The position numbers and the translations under genes are program-made. Positions 1 through 11,668 of a stretch of 64,000 nt of DNA are shown in pieces. Origin of the DNA: Plectosphaerella cucumerina (Eukaryota; Ascomycota; Sordariomycetes; Glomerellales; Plectosphaerellaceae); the NCBI GenBank assembly GCA_020746995.1, contig JAGPXD010000002.1, positions 6,758,001 to 6,822,000 on the forward strand. Direction: 5' to 3'. The notes beneath the pieces were generated by a model that searched no databases, was not told where the DNA came from, and saw nothing but the letters and a program-made list of their open reading frames with translations. Every line of letters begins with the position of its first letter. The first letter of the stretch is position 1.

Positions 1-405
1 ATAGTACTTGTTCCTTGCTGCATCTATCCCCAAGGTGGGTGCTCCAGTTGACTAGCCGTTTCGCTGCAGCTTCTGGTCGCGATTTCAAGTGCGTACTAAT
101 TCCGTCACCGCAGATACCCTACCCTCCTACGTCTCTATCTACCTGCGGACCTTGTCTCGCTTCCCGACGCTCCTCCTGTGCTGCCCACGCCGCACCCGAC
201 TCGCCATTACGATCGAGTCGACACCTTGGCGGAGCACCCGGAAACATCGCCCGCCTCGTTTCGGAACTAGCTGCACATTGAAACGGTCATCAGACCAGCC
301 CATTATCGTGGACAGCCCGAACACATCTCCAACACAGCTCGACGCCCACACGTCCATCACCCAGGCGAAAACTGGCCGTTCGGTCACTGCCCCATACTCC
401 CTACC
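1..405. other. 5' flank of SFT2, no gene seen
   Basis: This is the leader and promoter side of the SFT2 gene. Open frames here overlap one another in several frames, have no recognisable similarity, and run into the SFT2 exon out of frame. I see no RNA gene. The left edge of the window may cut an upstream transcript, but nothing shows this. Confidence 0.4.
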
Positions 406-1539
406 ATGGCCTCCAATAACTTCAGGGACTCCATAGGGTCGCTGGGCTGGTCCCGCCGCGATCAAGATGTCCCTGTCAACACGGCACAGCAGAGCGGTCT
501 TATGTCGACCCTCCAGTCGCTCAACCCGTTCGGCGGCGGCGGCTACGTTCAACTTCCGACTACCGAAAGCGCGGGGGCACCACTCCCCGCGCCTAACAGG
601 CGAGAGGAGGAGGAAGGCATGTTTGTTTGTAAGTGGACACCTTGGACTGCCGGGACCTGTCGATCGACCCCTGCAGCGGACCGCGCGTGGCCCCCATCAC
701 CATGTCTCGAGGGGCCATGTGATGTGTCGCTGTGTCATCCGGCGACGAATATGCATAGACTGACAATACGCCTCACAGTGAGTCGATGGGACCGCCTGAT
801 GGTCTTCGGTGCCCTCAACCTCGCTGCTCTGGCCTGCTTCGTCATTTGCTTCGCCCTCTTCCCAGTCCTCTCGCTGCGGCCCACGAAGTTTGTCATTCTG
901 TAAGTTCTTTGCGGTTGCTTTCCTCTTCAGACCCCAAGCTGCGGCATGCTTCGCATGCATCCTGGTCGGGCTGGGATCATGCTCCCTCTGGCATGGCCCG
1001 AGGCTGTGGCAGTGGCAGGTCCTCCTGCAGCTAGCCGGGACCTTATGCGAGATCATCTTGCATGGCCCTTGGGCTGAGATGGCCTCGGGTCCGGTGACTC
1101 GAGCGCCACCAGCAGGCCCCCTCACCCTTATCGATGAGCAATGTTCGTGGGCCTTGCACCATGCTAACCTACTCGCCTAGGTGGACTCTTGGCTCCATCT
1201 TCTTCCTTGCCTCTTTCGCGGTGGTCATGGGCCCTATGGCCTATGTCCGGCACCTTCTGTCTGCGGACCGGGTGCCTTTCACTGCCGCCTACTTTGGCTC
1301 ACTCAGTCTCTCCCTCTACTTTGCCCTCGGTGTAAGTTGTATCCCAGCCATCCTCACCGACGCCAGACACTAATATCACTCGACAGCTGCACAGCACCAT
1401 CTTGACTCTCATTTCCGCCATCATTCAGTTGGCATGCCTCGTGTGGTACCTCATCAGCTATTTCCCCATGGGCTCGAGCGGCTTGAGACTGGCCACCACC
1501 TTTGGCGCCAGACGTGCGGCTGCGTGGGTTTCGGGCTGA
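406..1539 (+). CDS. SFT2: SFT2-type vesicle transport membrane protein
   Basis: Four exons (406-628, 779-899, 1181-1331, 1387-1539) join in phase to a 215-residue protein, the usual size for the SFT2/GOT1 family. The N-terminal third is hydrophilic and precedes a conserved block beginning SRWDRLMVFGALNLAAL, followed by four hydrophobic segments with family-typical pieces such as WTLGSIFFLASF, FTAAYFGSLSLSLYFALG and the C-terminal WYLISYFPMGSSGLRL. Family knowledge: Sft2 is a tetraspanning Golgi protein that helps endosome-derived vesicles fuse with the late Golgi. The first ATG of the open frame is used as start. The second intron (900-1180) is long for this window at 281 nt. Exon boundaries rest on GTAAG donors and matching phase, so the model is firm; expression was not assessed. 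Confidence 0.93.
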
Positions 1540-4285
1540 TGGAGGACGCGGTGGCAATCATACACTCGAACAAACAAAGCCAAACTTCCCTCCTCGACAA
1601 ACGAGACTACCGTGCTGTGTCCATGTCCCACTCGAGGGCGACGTGCCTTGTGTCCAGTGCTGTCCGTACACACAAACTCGACATTTCGAGCTGTAGCACT
1701 GCTCCACCGGCCAGTGCCTCGGCAGTGCCACCCCTCCGCTCGCAATGCAAGCATCGTCGTCTCGTATCATACTCGCCTTTTACCTATGCCAGCAGAGCAG
1801 GACGCGTTGCGACCTGATATCACCAGTCAACCCAGGGCAGATTGCCGAGATGTCCGAGGGGGCTGACAGGGGTTATAGGCCTGTAGATAGCGGCCGGGTC
1901 AGCCCTGTCGACCCGTTTGTCTATGATGTGGTAACGTGTACGTTAGGGCTGGTGACATTAGCCTGTATAAAATGAGTAAACAGATTCTAAGTCTCTGTAA
2001 TGCCCGAACGACCAACAGCTGGACTCAGAATGAAGCACAAGTCGATACATCATCATGTTTGGCTTGCCCTCGCCATTGCGGGAAGCTCCGGAGTGGGCTG
2101 TTCGGGTCGAAGATGGCACTTTCGGGATCCGGTAGACCGGGAGCCCGGATCCCCTGTAACAATTTTAAGGCCGTGCTACCGGCCTCCGGGCGTGCATCCA
2201 CCTGCTTGTATCGGTAATAATCATCGGCTGACTGGTCACCACGATTTGTCCAACCGCTGTCCGTTTGCAGACCACAGAAGTGACTTGAGCAACGGTCCTT
2301 ACGAGTGAAGACTGAGTGAATCGGAACCGAGGATTCGATGCTTGCAAACCCTACTTTTCGAAAAGTGGTGAGACGAGGGGAGATGTGGAGGATGAGGCAC
2401 AATGGGCTTCCCTTTTTGGACCTCGGGCACGTGGGGACACGGCCGTCCTGCCATGATCAGGCATGTCATCTGCTACGACAACCCCTGTCTAAAACTCGAT
2501 GTTTCTCGGGACACGGAAACGGATACGATTGTTGACGAGCCCGACAGGCCTTGGCTTTTTAATGAGATTCGACACTGGTGCAGGCTTGGGATGCCTAAAA
2601 ATGCCCAAGGAAGGTTCGGCGAGTGAACATGATTGATTTCCAATTCTTGTTGCCTGCCTGGCTTACATACAGTCGGGCGGCAGGCAGACTGGCTACCTAC
2701 CCTGCTTCACTGATTTGAAAGAAACCTGGAAGCTAGGTAATTCATTGATTGCCATGTTCACCCAGGTGCCCAAGAGGCGTCTGGGTACCTCCCGTCAAAT
2801 TCAAGTCACATACAGGTAGGTAACTGAGGGGTAAGTACCTTCTGCTTCAGCGGGCCGACAACAAGGACCCTCACTCTGAATCATGGCTCGACTAGAGACA
2901 TTTGAATCGAAGCGTTTCCTCTGCCTTGAAATCAAAAGAGTGTGCTCGTTTCTCCTCTCCTGGGCCGGGTGTTAATCACAGACCGCGACGGACTCTCTAA
3001 ACTGCGACATGCCGACGGGGGACCCCTAGGCCACCTAGCTCAAGCCCGGTAGTATTTGTGCTGCGAAAGCGCCCAGTGTTGTGTGGTGCCCCGTCAGGTG
3101 GCACCTCCGCCCAAGCCAACCCGCCCGCCCGCCCACTGGACCGCTCCCATTCGAAAACACCCGGCGGTACCTCACTAGTCGTGGGCAATTACCTACTGAC
3201 TACCTGCACCCGCCTAGCAACTCGGCGGGCCTTACGACGGGGAAAAAATTTAATCTTTCCCACAGCAAAAAATCTCGGCCTGAGATTTTATTCCGCCTCG
3301 GTCGACGACATCCTCTCTTCCCCCCCCTCTCAAAACAACCTCCCTCCCACGTCTCTCCTCCCGACCTCCCTCAGCTCCCGTCGACGCCTCCCTGTCCCGA
3401 CTGCAGCAGAAGCGTCATCCGTGAGTTCGCAGCACCGGGTGGTTTGTTGTCACGCCTGGTTTGACCTAGGTCTCGTCTGCAAAGCAAAGTCCCGGAACCG
3501 ACCATTCGCCCGGCACCGCTTCGCTTCCTCTCTCAGCCAGCCAGCACTTCCCGTGCCCCCGAGCCAGCAAACAAAACACAACTTCCCTCTGAGGTTACCG
3601 GTCCACCAGCACCAGTTCCCTCAGCCCTCCAAGCCACGTTCCTTGGGTTCCTGTCCTTCGTTGCAAGAGTCTCACCCAATCTTTCTTCTCTCCTCCCCCC
3701 CGAGGCTGCATCACCCCAACCTCAACCCCAAACCGTTTTCCGGCGGCACATTTCTGCCACCTTGCACCTTCGCAAACCTCGCCAGGCACGCACTCGCCAG
3801 CACGCTCCCACGACTGTGCACCCACAGCGTCCTTCCTTCCGTGTCAAAGAACTCGCTGCTGTTCTTCGACCAAACCCGTCCCCCGCACCGATCATTCAAT
3901 CTGCTCGACTCGACTTCGAGTTGATCACGCGTGCCTACCCCAACGTCACCAACTCGGCAGCCTTCGGCCCTCGCGCATCACGTCGATTGCGACCACCGCG
4001 AAACCCCCGCTCCGAAAAGAAAATTCCGACCAGGCTAGTAGTCCGCTACTGCTACATAAACCCAAGAACCTCACAGACACGGATCGCGGCTTCTGTCCGA
4101 ACTATCCGTTTCCCCTGAGCCATTCAGCATCGGGAGGGCGATCATACCATCGCCAGATCACGGCAAGGACGGATCTCGTTGATCATCCGTCCTTTCCGCC
4201 TCCGGTTTCTACCAGGAGGAATATCCTTTCCAGTGGTTCTACTTTGCATGATTCCCCGACCCTAGACGTGGTCGGTTCAAAAGCA
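1540..4285. other. Intergenic region and pyrimidine-rich leader of the La-motif gene
   Basis: No gene is supported in these 2.7 kb. The stretch 2640-2860 carries several TACCTACC/GGTAGG type motifs common in Sordariomycete intergenic DNA. From about 3300 to 4240 the sequence is C/T-rich, as expected of a long fungal 5' leader. The 288-residue open frame at 3058-3924 reads this CT-rich tract as Pro/Ser/Leu-rich protein with no domain, so I treat it as chance. Confidence 0.5.
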
Positions 4286-6740
4286 ATGGCTACCTTTTCC
4301 TATGCCCAGGCCGCCAAGGGCCAGGCCGCACCTGCCAGCTCGACCGCCTCAGGCACACAATCCTCGCCAGCAGTCAATGGCCAGTCCACCAACCCGGAGG
4401 ATGCTCAGCTCATCTCAGATGGACCCCAGGCCACCGCCACCAAGGCGGATGTCTCCGAGATGACCCCCCAGACCGAGTCGACCGACGCAACCGTGCAGCT
4501 GCCAGAGGTGGCTTCGTCGAACGATGGCCCTGCGACGGCAGACACCCAATCCAGCAGCGCCTCCCTCGATGGCTCGCGACGCGAAGACGACGACACGGCG
4601 ACCGAAGCCTCAACACGGCGCAGCGAGAAGGGCGCCCCGAGGTCACCGAGCTCGTCCACCCGGGCAACCGACGAGACCGACGCCAAGAAGGGCCAGCGCA
4701 AGGCGCGCAAGGGAAAGAACGGCGAGACTCCCGAGAAGAAGGGCAAGGATGCCGAGAAGGAGGAAGTCAAGGAGGAAGTCAAGATCGAGCTCTTTGAGGC
4801 TCCGATCCCCTCGGTCAACATCTGGGCACAGCGTCAGGAGGCTCAGGCCGCCAAGGTTAAGGCACCCGTCGCCGCTCGGACAGAGACTACCGCGCCGGCT
4901 GGTGCGGACTCTGAGACCAAGAAGAAGAGCAAGCCCGAGACGGTGACCCCGTCGTCGGTCCAGTACAACACTAACGGCACCCGCCCCGCCAAGGCTGACG
5001 GAGATGCGAACGCTAGGCGGAGTGCCCCTCGTGGCTCGCGAGTCGCCGAGAAGTCCGGCGCTCTCCCTCCCGTGGGCGACTCGGCCTCGTGGCCGACGCC
5101 TGAGACCGCCATCAAGGAGGACAAGACCAAGCCGTCCGAGAAGACCGATAAGATCGAGCTCCAGGATGAGAATGGCGCCAACAAGACAAAACGGAGAGAG
5201 TGGGAACGCATTGACTTCGTCCCCACGGTCAACTGGGAGACTCCTATTCCCGCGACCCGCGGTTCTCGTGGCGGTCGCACCGGTCCTGGTGCTCGCGGTG
5301 GCCGCGATGCTGCCGCCCGCGCCGGCCAGAACGGTGTCCCTACTCAGACAGCGGAGAAGTCGGCTGAGCCTGCCAATGCCGCGGCTAAGGTCAACGGCGA
5401 GCAGCGCGAGAGGCTCCGCGAGGGTGGTGCCAACCGGGCTAACTCTCAGCCCCCCGTGGCCGGCAAGACGCCTGCGACTGACGCTCCTCGCAACGAGCAG
5501 AAGAAGGCGGGTCCTCCCAAGGCAGGAAAGCCTAGGGACAACGGTGCCGTGTCATCAAATGTAAGTCCCCGCTCACCCCCGACTCGTCAAGGGCTTGGTT
5601 ACAGCCTGCGTCGAAGTCCTTCTTGCATAGTGCAACAGGGCTGTTCCTTCTTCAGGATAGTATGCTGACGATGCTCGACTACAGGAGCCCTCTTCATCTC
5701 GAGGTGAGGGTCGTGGCGAGAGGGGCCGTGGCGGCTTCCACCGAGGCCGTGGCGGTGGCCATGCAGCTGGAAACCCTTCGGCGCATGGCAATCACAACTT
5801 CCTCGCCAATGGTGGCGCATTCCCGCCGCAGGCCGGCGGTCGGGGGAACCACTTCATGAGCCCGCCCCTGCCCCAGGGTGGCAACAGCTTCCAGGGCTAC
5901 GGCAACAACCAGGGCCGCGGCGGTCGCGGAAGCAACCGTGGCCAAGCCGGTGGCTTCGGTGGCCGTGGTAATGGTCACAACGGCGGCTCAAGACCCCGTC
6001 CCATCTCCACCCACCAGCCCTACAATGCGCCATTCCCCTGGGATGCCACCTACGCCGGCATGCCCCTGACCGCGCCTCCCTACCCTCCTCAGCCGATCAA
6101 CTTCGAGGTCAAGGCGGTGCTCACGCAGCAAGTCGAGTACTATTTCTCCCTTGACAACCTGTGCAAGGACGATTACCTGCGGAGTTTCATGGATGGACAG
6201 GGCTTCGTGCCTCTGTCTCTCGTCAGGAGCTTCCACCGTGTCAACAAGCTCTGCGGCGACAACCTGGCTCTGCTGCGCGCCGCCTGTGCCGACATGACGC
6301 TGGTCGATCTGTGCATGTCGCCCGACGGCATCGAGCGTCTGCGCTCCCGGCAGCACCCCCATGCCTTCATCCTGCCCGTGGACAGGAGGCAGGAGTCGGC
6401 CCGCAACCCTGGCCCCGAGTCGTACTACATCTGCAACCTGGATCAGTACCACAACCAGATGTCCATGGGCATGATGGGCGTCCCATATGGCGCGCCTGCG
6501 CCGTACGTGAACGGCGGCGGCCTGGACGATGGCTCCGCTCACATGAACGGCTCTCAATCGAGCGATGGCAACGGTCAGCTCTCTGCCGCGGTTCCCGAGT
6601 TCCAGCCGGGGGCGATGAACGGCTCCGCCGAACACAATCTGGATTCGGCTGCTCTCAACGGCGCCTCGGAGCACACCGAGCAGCCCCTGACCAACGGAAC
6701 TCAGCACGAGTCCGTGAAGACCGAGACTATCCAGTCCTAG
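4286..6740 (+). CDS. La-motif RNA-binding protein, SRO9/LARP-like
   Basis: Two exons (4286-5560, 5685-6740) give about 776 residues. Residues 1-425 are low-complexity, rich in Ala, Thr, Lys and Glu, starting MATFSYAQAAKG as in many fungal SRO9-like proteins. Exon 2 opens with RGG/GRG-rich sequence (about residues 430-530). A La motif follows at about 563-640, with the marker stretch VEYYFSLDNLCKDDYLRS. The tail is Asn/Gly/Ser-rich. Family knowledge: fungal Sro9/Slf1 and LARPs bind RNA and polysomes in the cytoplasm and affect translation. An in-frame ATG lies upstream at 4244, but its context is poor (T at -3), whereas 4286 has G at -3 and starts the conserved N-terminus. The intron (5561-5684) has GTAAGT and ACAG ends. 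A separate RRM was not seen. Confidence 0.9.
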
Positions 6741-9517
6741 TTGGACCATAGTGAAGGGGCCCGTGGCGGTGAGGTTCCACAGGGCACCGCCGGCCACGAG
6801 CTGAGCCCGCCGTCGAACGACGGGAGCTTTGTCTTGTTGGCTCGGGGTAGAGCAGGATCCGGGATACCGATCGACGTTCTTTCGCATGCTGATTGGCGTC
6901 GACGAGCCTCTACTATCCCGGCAAGAAGCGACGCAGGCCAGCGCCCGGTGGCCATGGTGTTCTATCGATTCTGGGCGCATTCTTTGCGACAGCGTTTCAA
7001 CCCTGACATATACTGCGACTTTCGCAAGTCTGCCATGACCGACCTGGCCCGGCGGCCGCCGATACTCTTTGGGGCACAGCAACTCGTCTCGTTCTACAAG
7101 GCTGTCATTTCCGATTGCCGTTCTTTGCCGGGTGTCAACCTGCGTCATGAGCTGCAGGAAGCATCGCGTCTGCTTTCGGAGGTCTCAAGCGGCCGTGCGC
7201 CTTGATGATCCAGTTGCGGGCCTCTGCATTTTCTTTTTACTCGAGTCGATTCTCTCACGGCGCCCGGCGGCGGTTCTCTTCATTCTTTCGACATTCCCCT
7301 GGGTCGATGCTCACATGGCAGGCATGGCGGGCAAGGTTCTCCTCCCGGAGGGGCGGCCGGTCCGGGCCAACACCGGAGGCGAGGACGTGTCGGGTCATCT
7401 GCCTGGAGGGCTTTGAGACGGATTGATTTTTTCCCACGGCGCAATGGATGGCATGTTGGGGTGCCATGTCTGTTTTCACTTTGTTCAGGATTGGATCCTT
7501 CTACTGCTCAGATGGCATACGAGCATACGGATACCACGGCATGGCTTCGCATGAGATTCCCCGCCAACCCGGAAGCCCCAAACGCGACAACCTTCGGAGG
7601 AGACGCAGAGACATCCACGTGTGGCAAGATGCTGCCCTCGGTGCCCTTTACATTCCCACGGTACAGCCAGACATGGAACGAGGCAGTCAAGCTCATGCTG
7701 GGGAGGGATCGAGGTCAACCTGCGCGCACGATACCAAGGACTGAGGCTGGAGTGTCCAGGGTCTCCACGAACGCCGCTCTACCAAAAAAGCCAGTCAAGA
7801 GACGACCATGTTTTATGGTCTCTCTTTTTCGTTCGGCATATTTTCCTTTGCTGCATGTTTGGCTCACTCAGAGGGTGGCAAGGCGCGGCATGCATTCTTA
7901 GCGCTTACAGGCAGAGAGAGGATGGCAGGGAGGAAGGGTCACGCGTCGGAAGGGGCCTTGTCATTAGAACGGGAGGAGGAAGGATTCAGGGCCCCCGACT
8001 CGGAGGGAGATAATGCATGCAACAGAAACAAAATAGGGGATGGGCAGTTGTTCAGCATTCGCACTGTACGATTAAGCAAGACCATACAAAAGAACCATTT
8101 TTACCAAACTGTCCAGATAGTCGTAGTGGTATACTGGTAGAGGCCAGGCAGGGTATGGCATGGTGATGAAGGCAGGTGTATCTCGCGCCTTGGGGATCCG
8201 ACACTGCCACGCCACGGCCACGCTGGGGTCTTCAAGTTGAGGGGGGATTGTTGACTGCGCCACCTCGGGCTCTTGCTGGGCTGCCGTCAGACTCTATTTG
8301 TGAGGGGCATGCGTCATCCATGTGTCAGGGGTGGTCGCACACTGTCTTTGTCGATTCCGACGGGGAGGCAGCCTGGCGAAGGATGGCCTGTCCTCGAGGG
8401 GTTTCATCAAGCGCAGGGGAATTATTCCTTCGTGAGGAGAGGCTCAGGCTCTATTACATCGAGGCAGCCACTCAATTTCACTAGAGAGGACCGGTCTCGA
8501 TGAGGATAGATGCATTTTTGGAAGCCGTCATTCTCGGTGGCAGGACTGTTGCGCACGTCCACGCTGCCCGACGTCAGCGATGCGGGGCAACAGAAGAGCA
8601 AACCTCAGCAAAAGTGCCCCGCGGCCCGCAAGGAACGACCCCGTTCCGCTGTCCTCGTTGATGGCATCCAACAGCCCAGCGGCGGGAACCGGCGGGTGAA
8701 AAGGGCGTGATGACTGGTCAGCCTGAGATGCCTTGCCGGTGACCGCTCCACCAGGGCAGCGTCGGAGCCTCCGTCTGGCTGGTTCCATTCCATGCAGTGC
8801 CGTCGACACGTATGACACTCTGGACGGGCCAGCGTCGGGCACTGACTGGACTGGCAAACTGGCTAGCTAGGGTAGGTAGGGCAGGTCAGGCAGGCAGAGG
8901 TCGCATGGCCATGGTTTAATCGTCCTCATCCATGCGCCACCTCACCGTCACCCGTCTTCCCGTCGCTGGACCCTGGGCCCGGCCATCATCTGCCAGTGGT
9001 GGTGGCCCTGTACTAGTCAGTACCTTGTTTCGTGGCGTAGATACTTGTGATTAGCCTGTGACGTCCTCACCCTGTTAGGTCACTGCGGGCGGATGCAAAG
9101 TCTCCCCCCCCACCTTGTCTGCACCTGCCGTCCCGTCATCTTCAGTTCGCACAGAAAGGCAGGCCTCCTGCTCCTGCTCCTGCTCCACTCCGCTGCTTTT
9201 TCCCTCCTACCACCAAATACGCCCACCCTGCCCTCCTTCATTCCCCCTCCATCACATTTAGCTGGGCATTGCTTCATAGCGATTTTGCTTTCCCATAAAG
9301 CGAATCTGACAACCTACTTCCGCATCTTCCGAGCGTTGCTGCATCACACACTCAACTTTTGACGACGACCATCTTACTGTTTGCTTCACGACTCGCACAC
9401 CGCATTTCCCCCCAAAGGGCCACGACTTGTCCTTCCTGCCTGTTTTTCCCTGGACACGACACCTCTCTCTGCAACGTCCCAACAACCAACTCGCCTTGTT
9501 GGCGGCCGTGGAGAACA
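6741..9517. other. Intergenic, no gene seen
   Basis: This is the 3' side of the La-motif gene and the leader of the next gene. Open frames of 60-160 codons overlap in many frames and match nothing I know. A CTCCTG hexamer is tandemly repeated at about 9165-9186 within a pyrimidine-rich leader. Confidence 0.5.
9165..9186. repeat. CTCCTG hexamer microsatellite
   Basis: Three full copies of CTCCTG plus a partial fourth lie in the presumed 5' leader of the DUF3824-like gene, about 330 bp before its start codon. It is probably a neutral pyrimidine tract. Confidence 0.6.
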
Positions 9518-11668
9518 ATGAGCTACGACTACGACCACGACCCTCGGGAGCGTCGTCGCTATACTCGCGAGGAGGTTCGCATCGAGCGCGAGCCGCGCTA
9601 CGCAGATGATTCCTACCTGAAGCCTCACCACGCCGGAGAACTGGTCCCTCGGAGGCGTGAGGATAGCGAGCTCTCCGTCGAAGAGATTCGTCGCGACTTC
9701 CCACCCCCTGGCTACCGCGACGTCCGCCGGACACGGTCCGCCGAGCCCGGCTACGACGACTACCGCTACGATGATCGCTATGGCCGTGACTCTGACCGAC
9801 GTAGTAGGCAGAGCACCAGCTCAAGGGCCTACTATGAGGAAGAGGAACGGGTTTCTCGAAAGCGCGTCCTGAAGAACCAGGAGAAGATCATTGCCGCCGT
9901 TGCCGGCGCCGCCCTCGCCTTCGGCGGCAAAGAGTTATACGATCGACGTGACGCCAAGGAAAGCGGCACGCCCGTCGAACGCAACTACCTTCACTCGGCC
10001 GCTCTCGGTGCTGCCGGTGCCCTGGCTGGCTACTCTGGCGCCGAGCTCTACAACAAGCACGCCACCAAGGAGGAAAAGCAGGTCATGGTGCACCGAGGTC
10101 GTGACGGCGAGCTCATCGTTGAGGGCGAGGAAGACAAGAAGAGCAAGAACTTCCTCGAGGGCGCTCTTGCTGCCACGGGTCTCGGCGCGGCTGTCAAGGC
10201 CTTCACCGGCGGCTCCTCCGACGACAAGAGGGACGATCAGCGCAGCCGTGCCGGCAGCCCCGGCCGTGACGGTGCTAGGTCACACTCGCGCGCTCGGGGA
10301 CCCGGTGGTGCTAACCCCGGCAATGAGAACATGCAGAAGATGCAGAAGGCCGCCATGGCCTCGCTCATTGCTGGTGCCACCGAGGCTTTCCGTGTAGCTA
10401 AGGAACCCGGCGGCTGGAAGGGTGAGAAGACGAAGCGTGTCTTCACCGCCGCCGCCGGTGCCGCCGCTGTTGACTCGGCCCAGGACCGCGAGGGCGGTAG
10501 CAAGATGGGCCTGGCCCAGTCCGTCATTGGCGGTCTTCTCGGCAACAGAATTATCAACGGCTCCAAGAGCAACATCGAAGAGGACAAGGTTACCGGACGC
10601 AGCCGCTCCCGCTCCCGCGCCCGCTCCAGGTCCGGCAACGACCAGGGCGGAAATGGTGTCAGCGGCCTTGCCGCCCTGGCCACGGCTGGCCTCGGTGCTA
10701 TCGGTGCCAAGAAGGCCATCGACCACGTTCGCGACAAGCGAGACGACAGTCGTGGACGCAGCGCAGACTCGCGCGACAGCCGGGACGGTGACCGCCGCCA
10801 ACGCAGTCGGAGCCGCAGCGTAGTCGACGGCGCTCGCAAGCGGTTGGCCAGACTGGGCATCGGAAACGGCCCCGACGATCGGGAACGTGACAGGGACTCG
10901 CGCCGGAGTGACAGTGAGTACGACGATTCGAGGGGATCCCGCCGCGGAGGACGATATGACGACCCGTATGACGACCGCGATGACCGGGGATACGGCCGGA
11001 CACGCGACCCCAGGGATTCCAGAGACCCCTATTACGATGACGACCGGTCCGCCACCAGTGGACGGCGCCGGGACCGGTCGCGCTCCCGCTCGCGCTCGAA
11101 GCGACGGGCGCGCAGCCGCTCCTCGGCCGGCTCCCAGTCGGACCTAGGAGATTCGGACGATGATTTGAAGACATCGAGGAGAATGAGAGGTAAGCAAATT
11201 CTGTCAACAGGCCTCGCGGCCGTCGCCACCATCCACGCAGCGCATGGAGTCTATCAGAGCATGGAGGCACGCAAGTCACGGCAAAAGGCTGTCAAGGAGG
11301 GAAGGCTCAGCCCCGAGGAAGCCAAAAAGCTCAAAGCCAAGGCCATGCTACAGGACGCGGCCCAGATCGGACTGGCAGGCCTGGGTATCAAGGGCGCCGT
11401 GTCGCAGCTCAAGACGGCACACGACAAACAGGCCGAGTGCAAGGACTGGGAGCATCAGCGGGCCCTTCGTCACCAGAAGCGAATCGAGAGGCAGCAGAAC
11501 TCGCTCAACGGTCGTCAACCAAGAAGCAGGGCTGACGACTGGTATTCTCCAGCTTCTCCGCGCGAGCAGCGTTACGACGACGGCCCTCATTACCTTGACG
11601 CCAACCCCTATGCTTCCAGTCTGCCGGCGCCCCCTGTCGGCTACGACGACAGGTACGGGAGGAGGTGA
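9518..11668 (+). CDS. DUF3824-like RS-rich protein of unknown function
   Basis: A single open exon encodes 716 residues starting MSYDYDHDPRERRRYTREE. The protein is highly charged, with Arg/Asp/Tyr-rich ends and RS dipeptide clusters at about residues 365-375 and 522-537. Between these lie several short hydrophobic Ala/Gly segments of a repeated type, for example AAVAGAALAFGGKELYDRR and HSAALGAAGALAGYSGAELY, each followed by a basic or acidic linker. This alternation resembles the fungal DUF3824 family, which has no established function to my knowledge. The start was set at 9518 because the conserved Tyr/Asp/Arg-rich N-terminus begins there; an upstream in-frame extension from 9359 uses a non-ATG codon. 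A 21-nt GTAAG...CAG stretch at 11190-11210 is in frame and too short to be an intron. Confidence 0.8.
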   Translation: MSYDYDHDPRERRRYTREEVRIEREPRYADDSYLKPHHAGELVPRRREDSELSVEEIRRDFPPPGYRDVRRTRSAEPGYDDYRYDDRYGRDSDRRSRQSTSSRAYYEEEERVSRKRVLKNQEKIIAAVAGAALAFGGKELYDRRDAKESGTPVERNYLHSAALGAAGALAGYSGAELYNKHATKEEKQVMVHRGRDGELIVEGEEDKKSKNFLEGALAATGLGAAVKAFTGGSSDDKRDDQRSRAGSPGRDGARSHSRARGPGGANPGNENMQKMQKAAMASLIAGATEAFRVAKEPGGWKGEKTKRVFTAAAGAAAVDSAQDREGGSKMGLAQSVIGGLLGNRIINGSKSNIEEDKVTGRSRSRSRARSRSGNDQGGNGVSGLAALATAGLGAIGAKKAIDHVRDKRDDSRGRSADSRDSRDGDRRQRSRSRSVVDGARKRLARLGIGNGPDDRERDRDSRRSDSEYDDSRGSRRGGRYDDPYDDRDDRGYGRTRDPRDSRDPYYDDDRSATSGRRRDRSRSRSRSKRRARSRSSAGSQSDLGDSDDDLKTSRRMRGKQILSTGLAAVATIHAAHGVYQSMEARKSRQKAVKEGRLSPEEAKKLKAKAMLQDAAQIGLAGLGIKGAVSQLKTAHDKQAECKDWEHQRALRHQKRIERQQNSLNGRQPRSRADDWYSPASPREQRYDDGPHYLDANPYASSLPAPPVGYDDRYGRR

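Noticed and set aside
3058..3924. 288-codon plus-strand open frame
   Set aside because: It reads a CT-rich leader as Pro/Ser/Leu-rich sequence, has no domain, and ends before the La-motif gene in another frame.
5988..7148. 386-codon minus-strand open frame
   Set aside because: It is antisense to the conserved La-motif exon; high GC at third codon positions creates such mirror frames.
11190..11210. GTAAGC...CAACAG inside the DUF3824-like gene as an intron
   Set aside because: Only 21 nt, too short for splicing, and the reading frame continues through it with family-like sequence.
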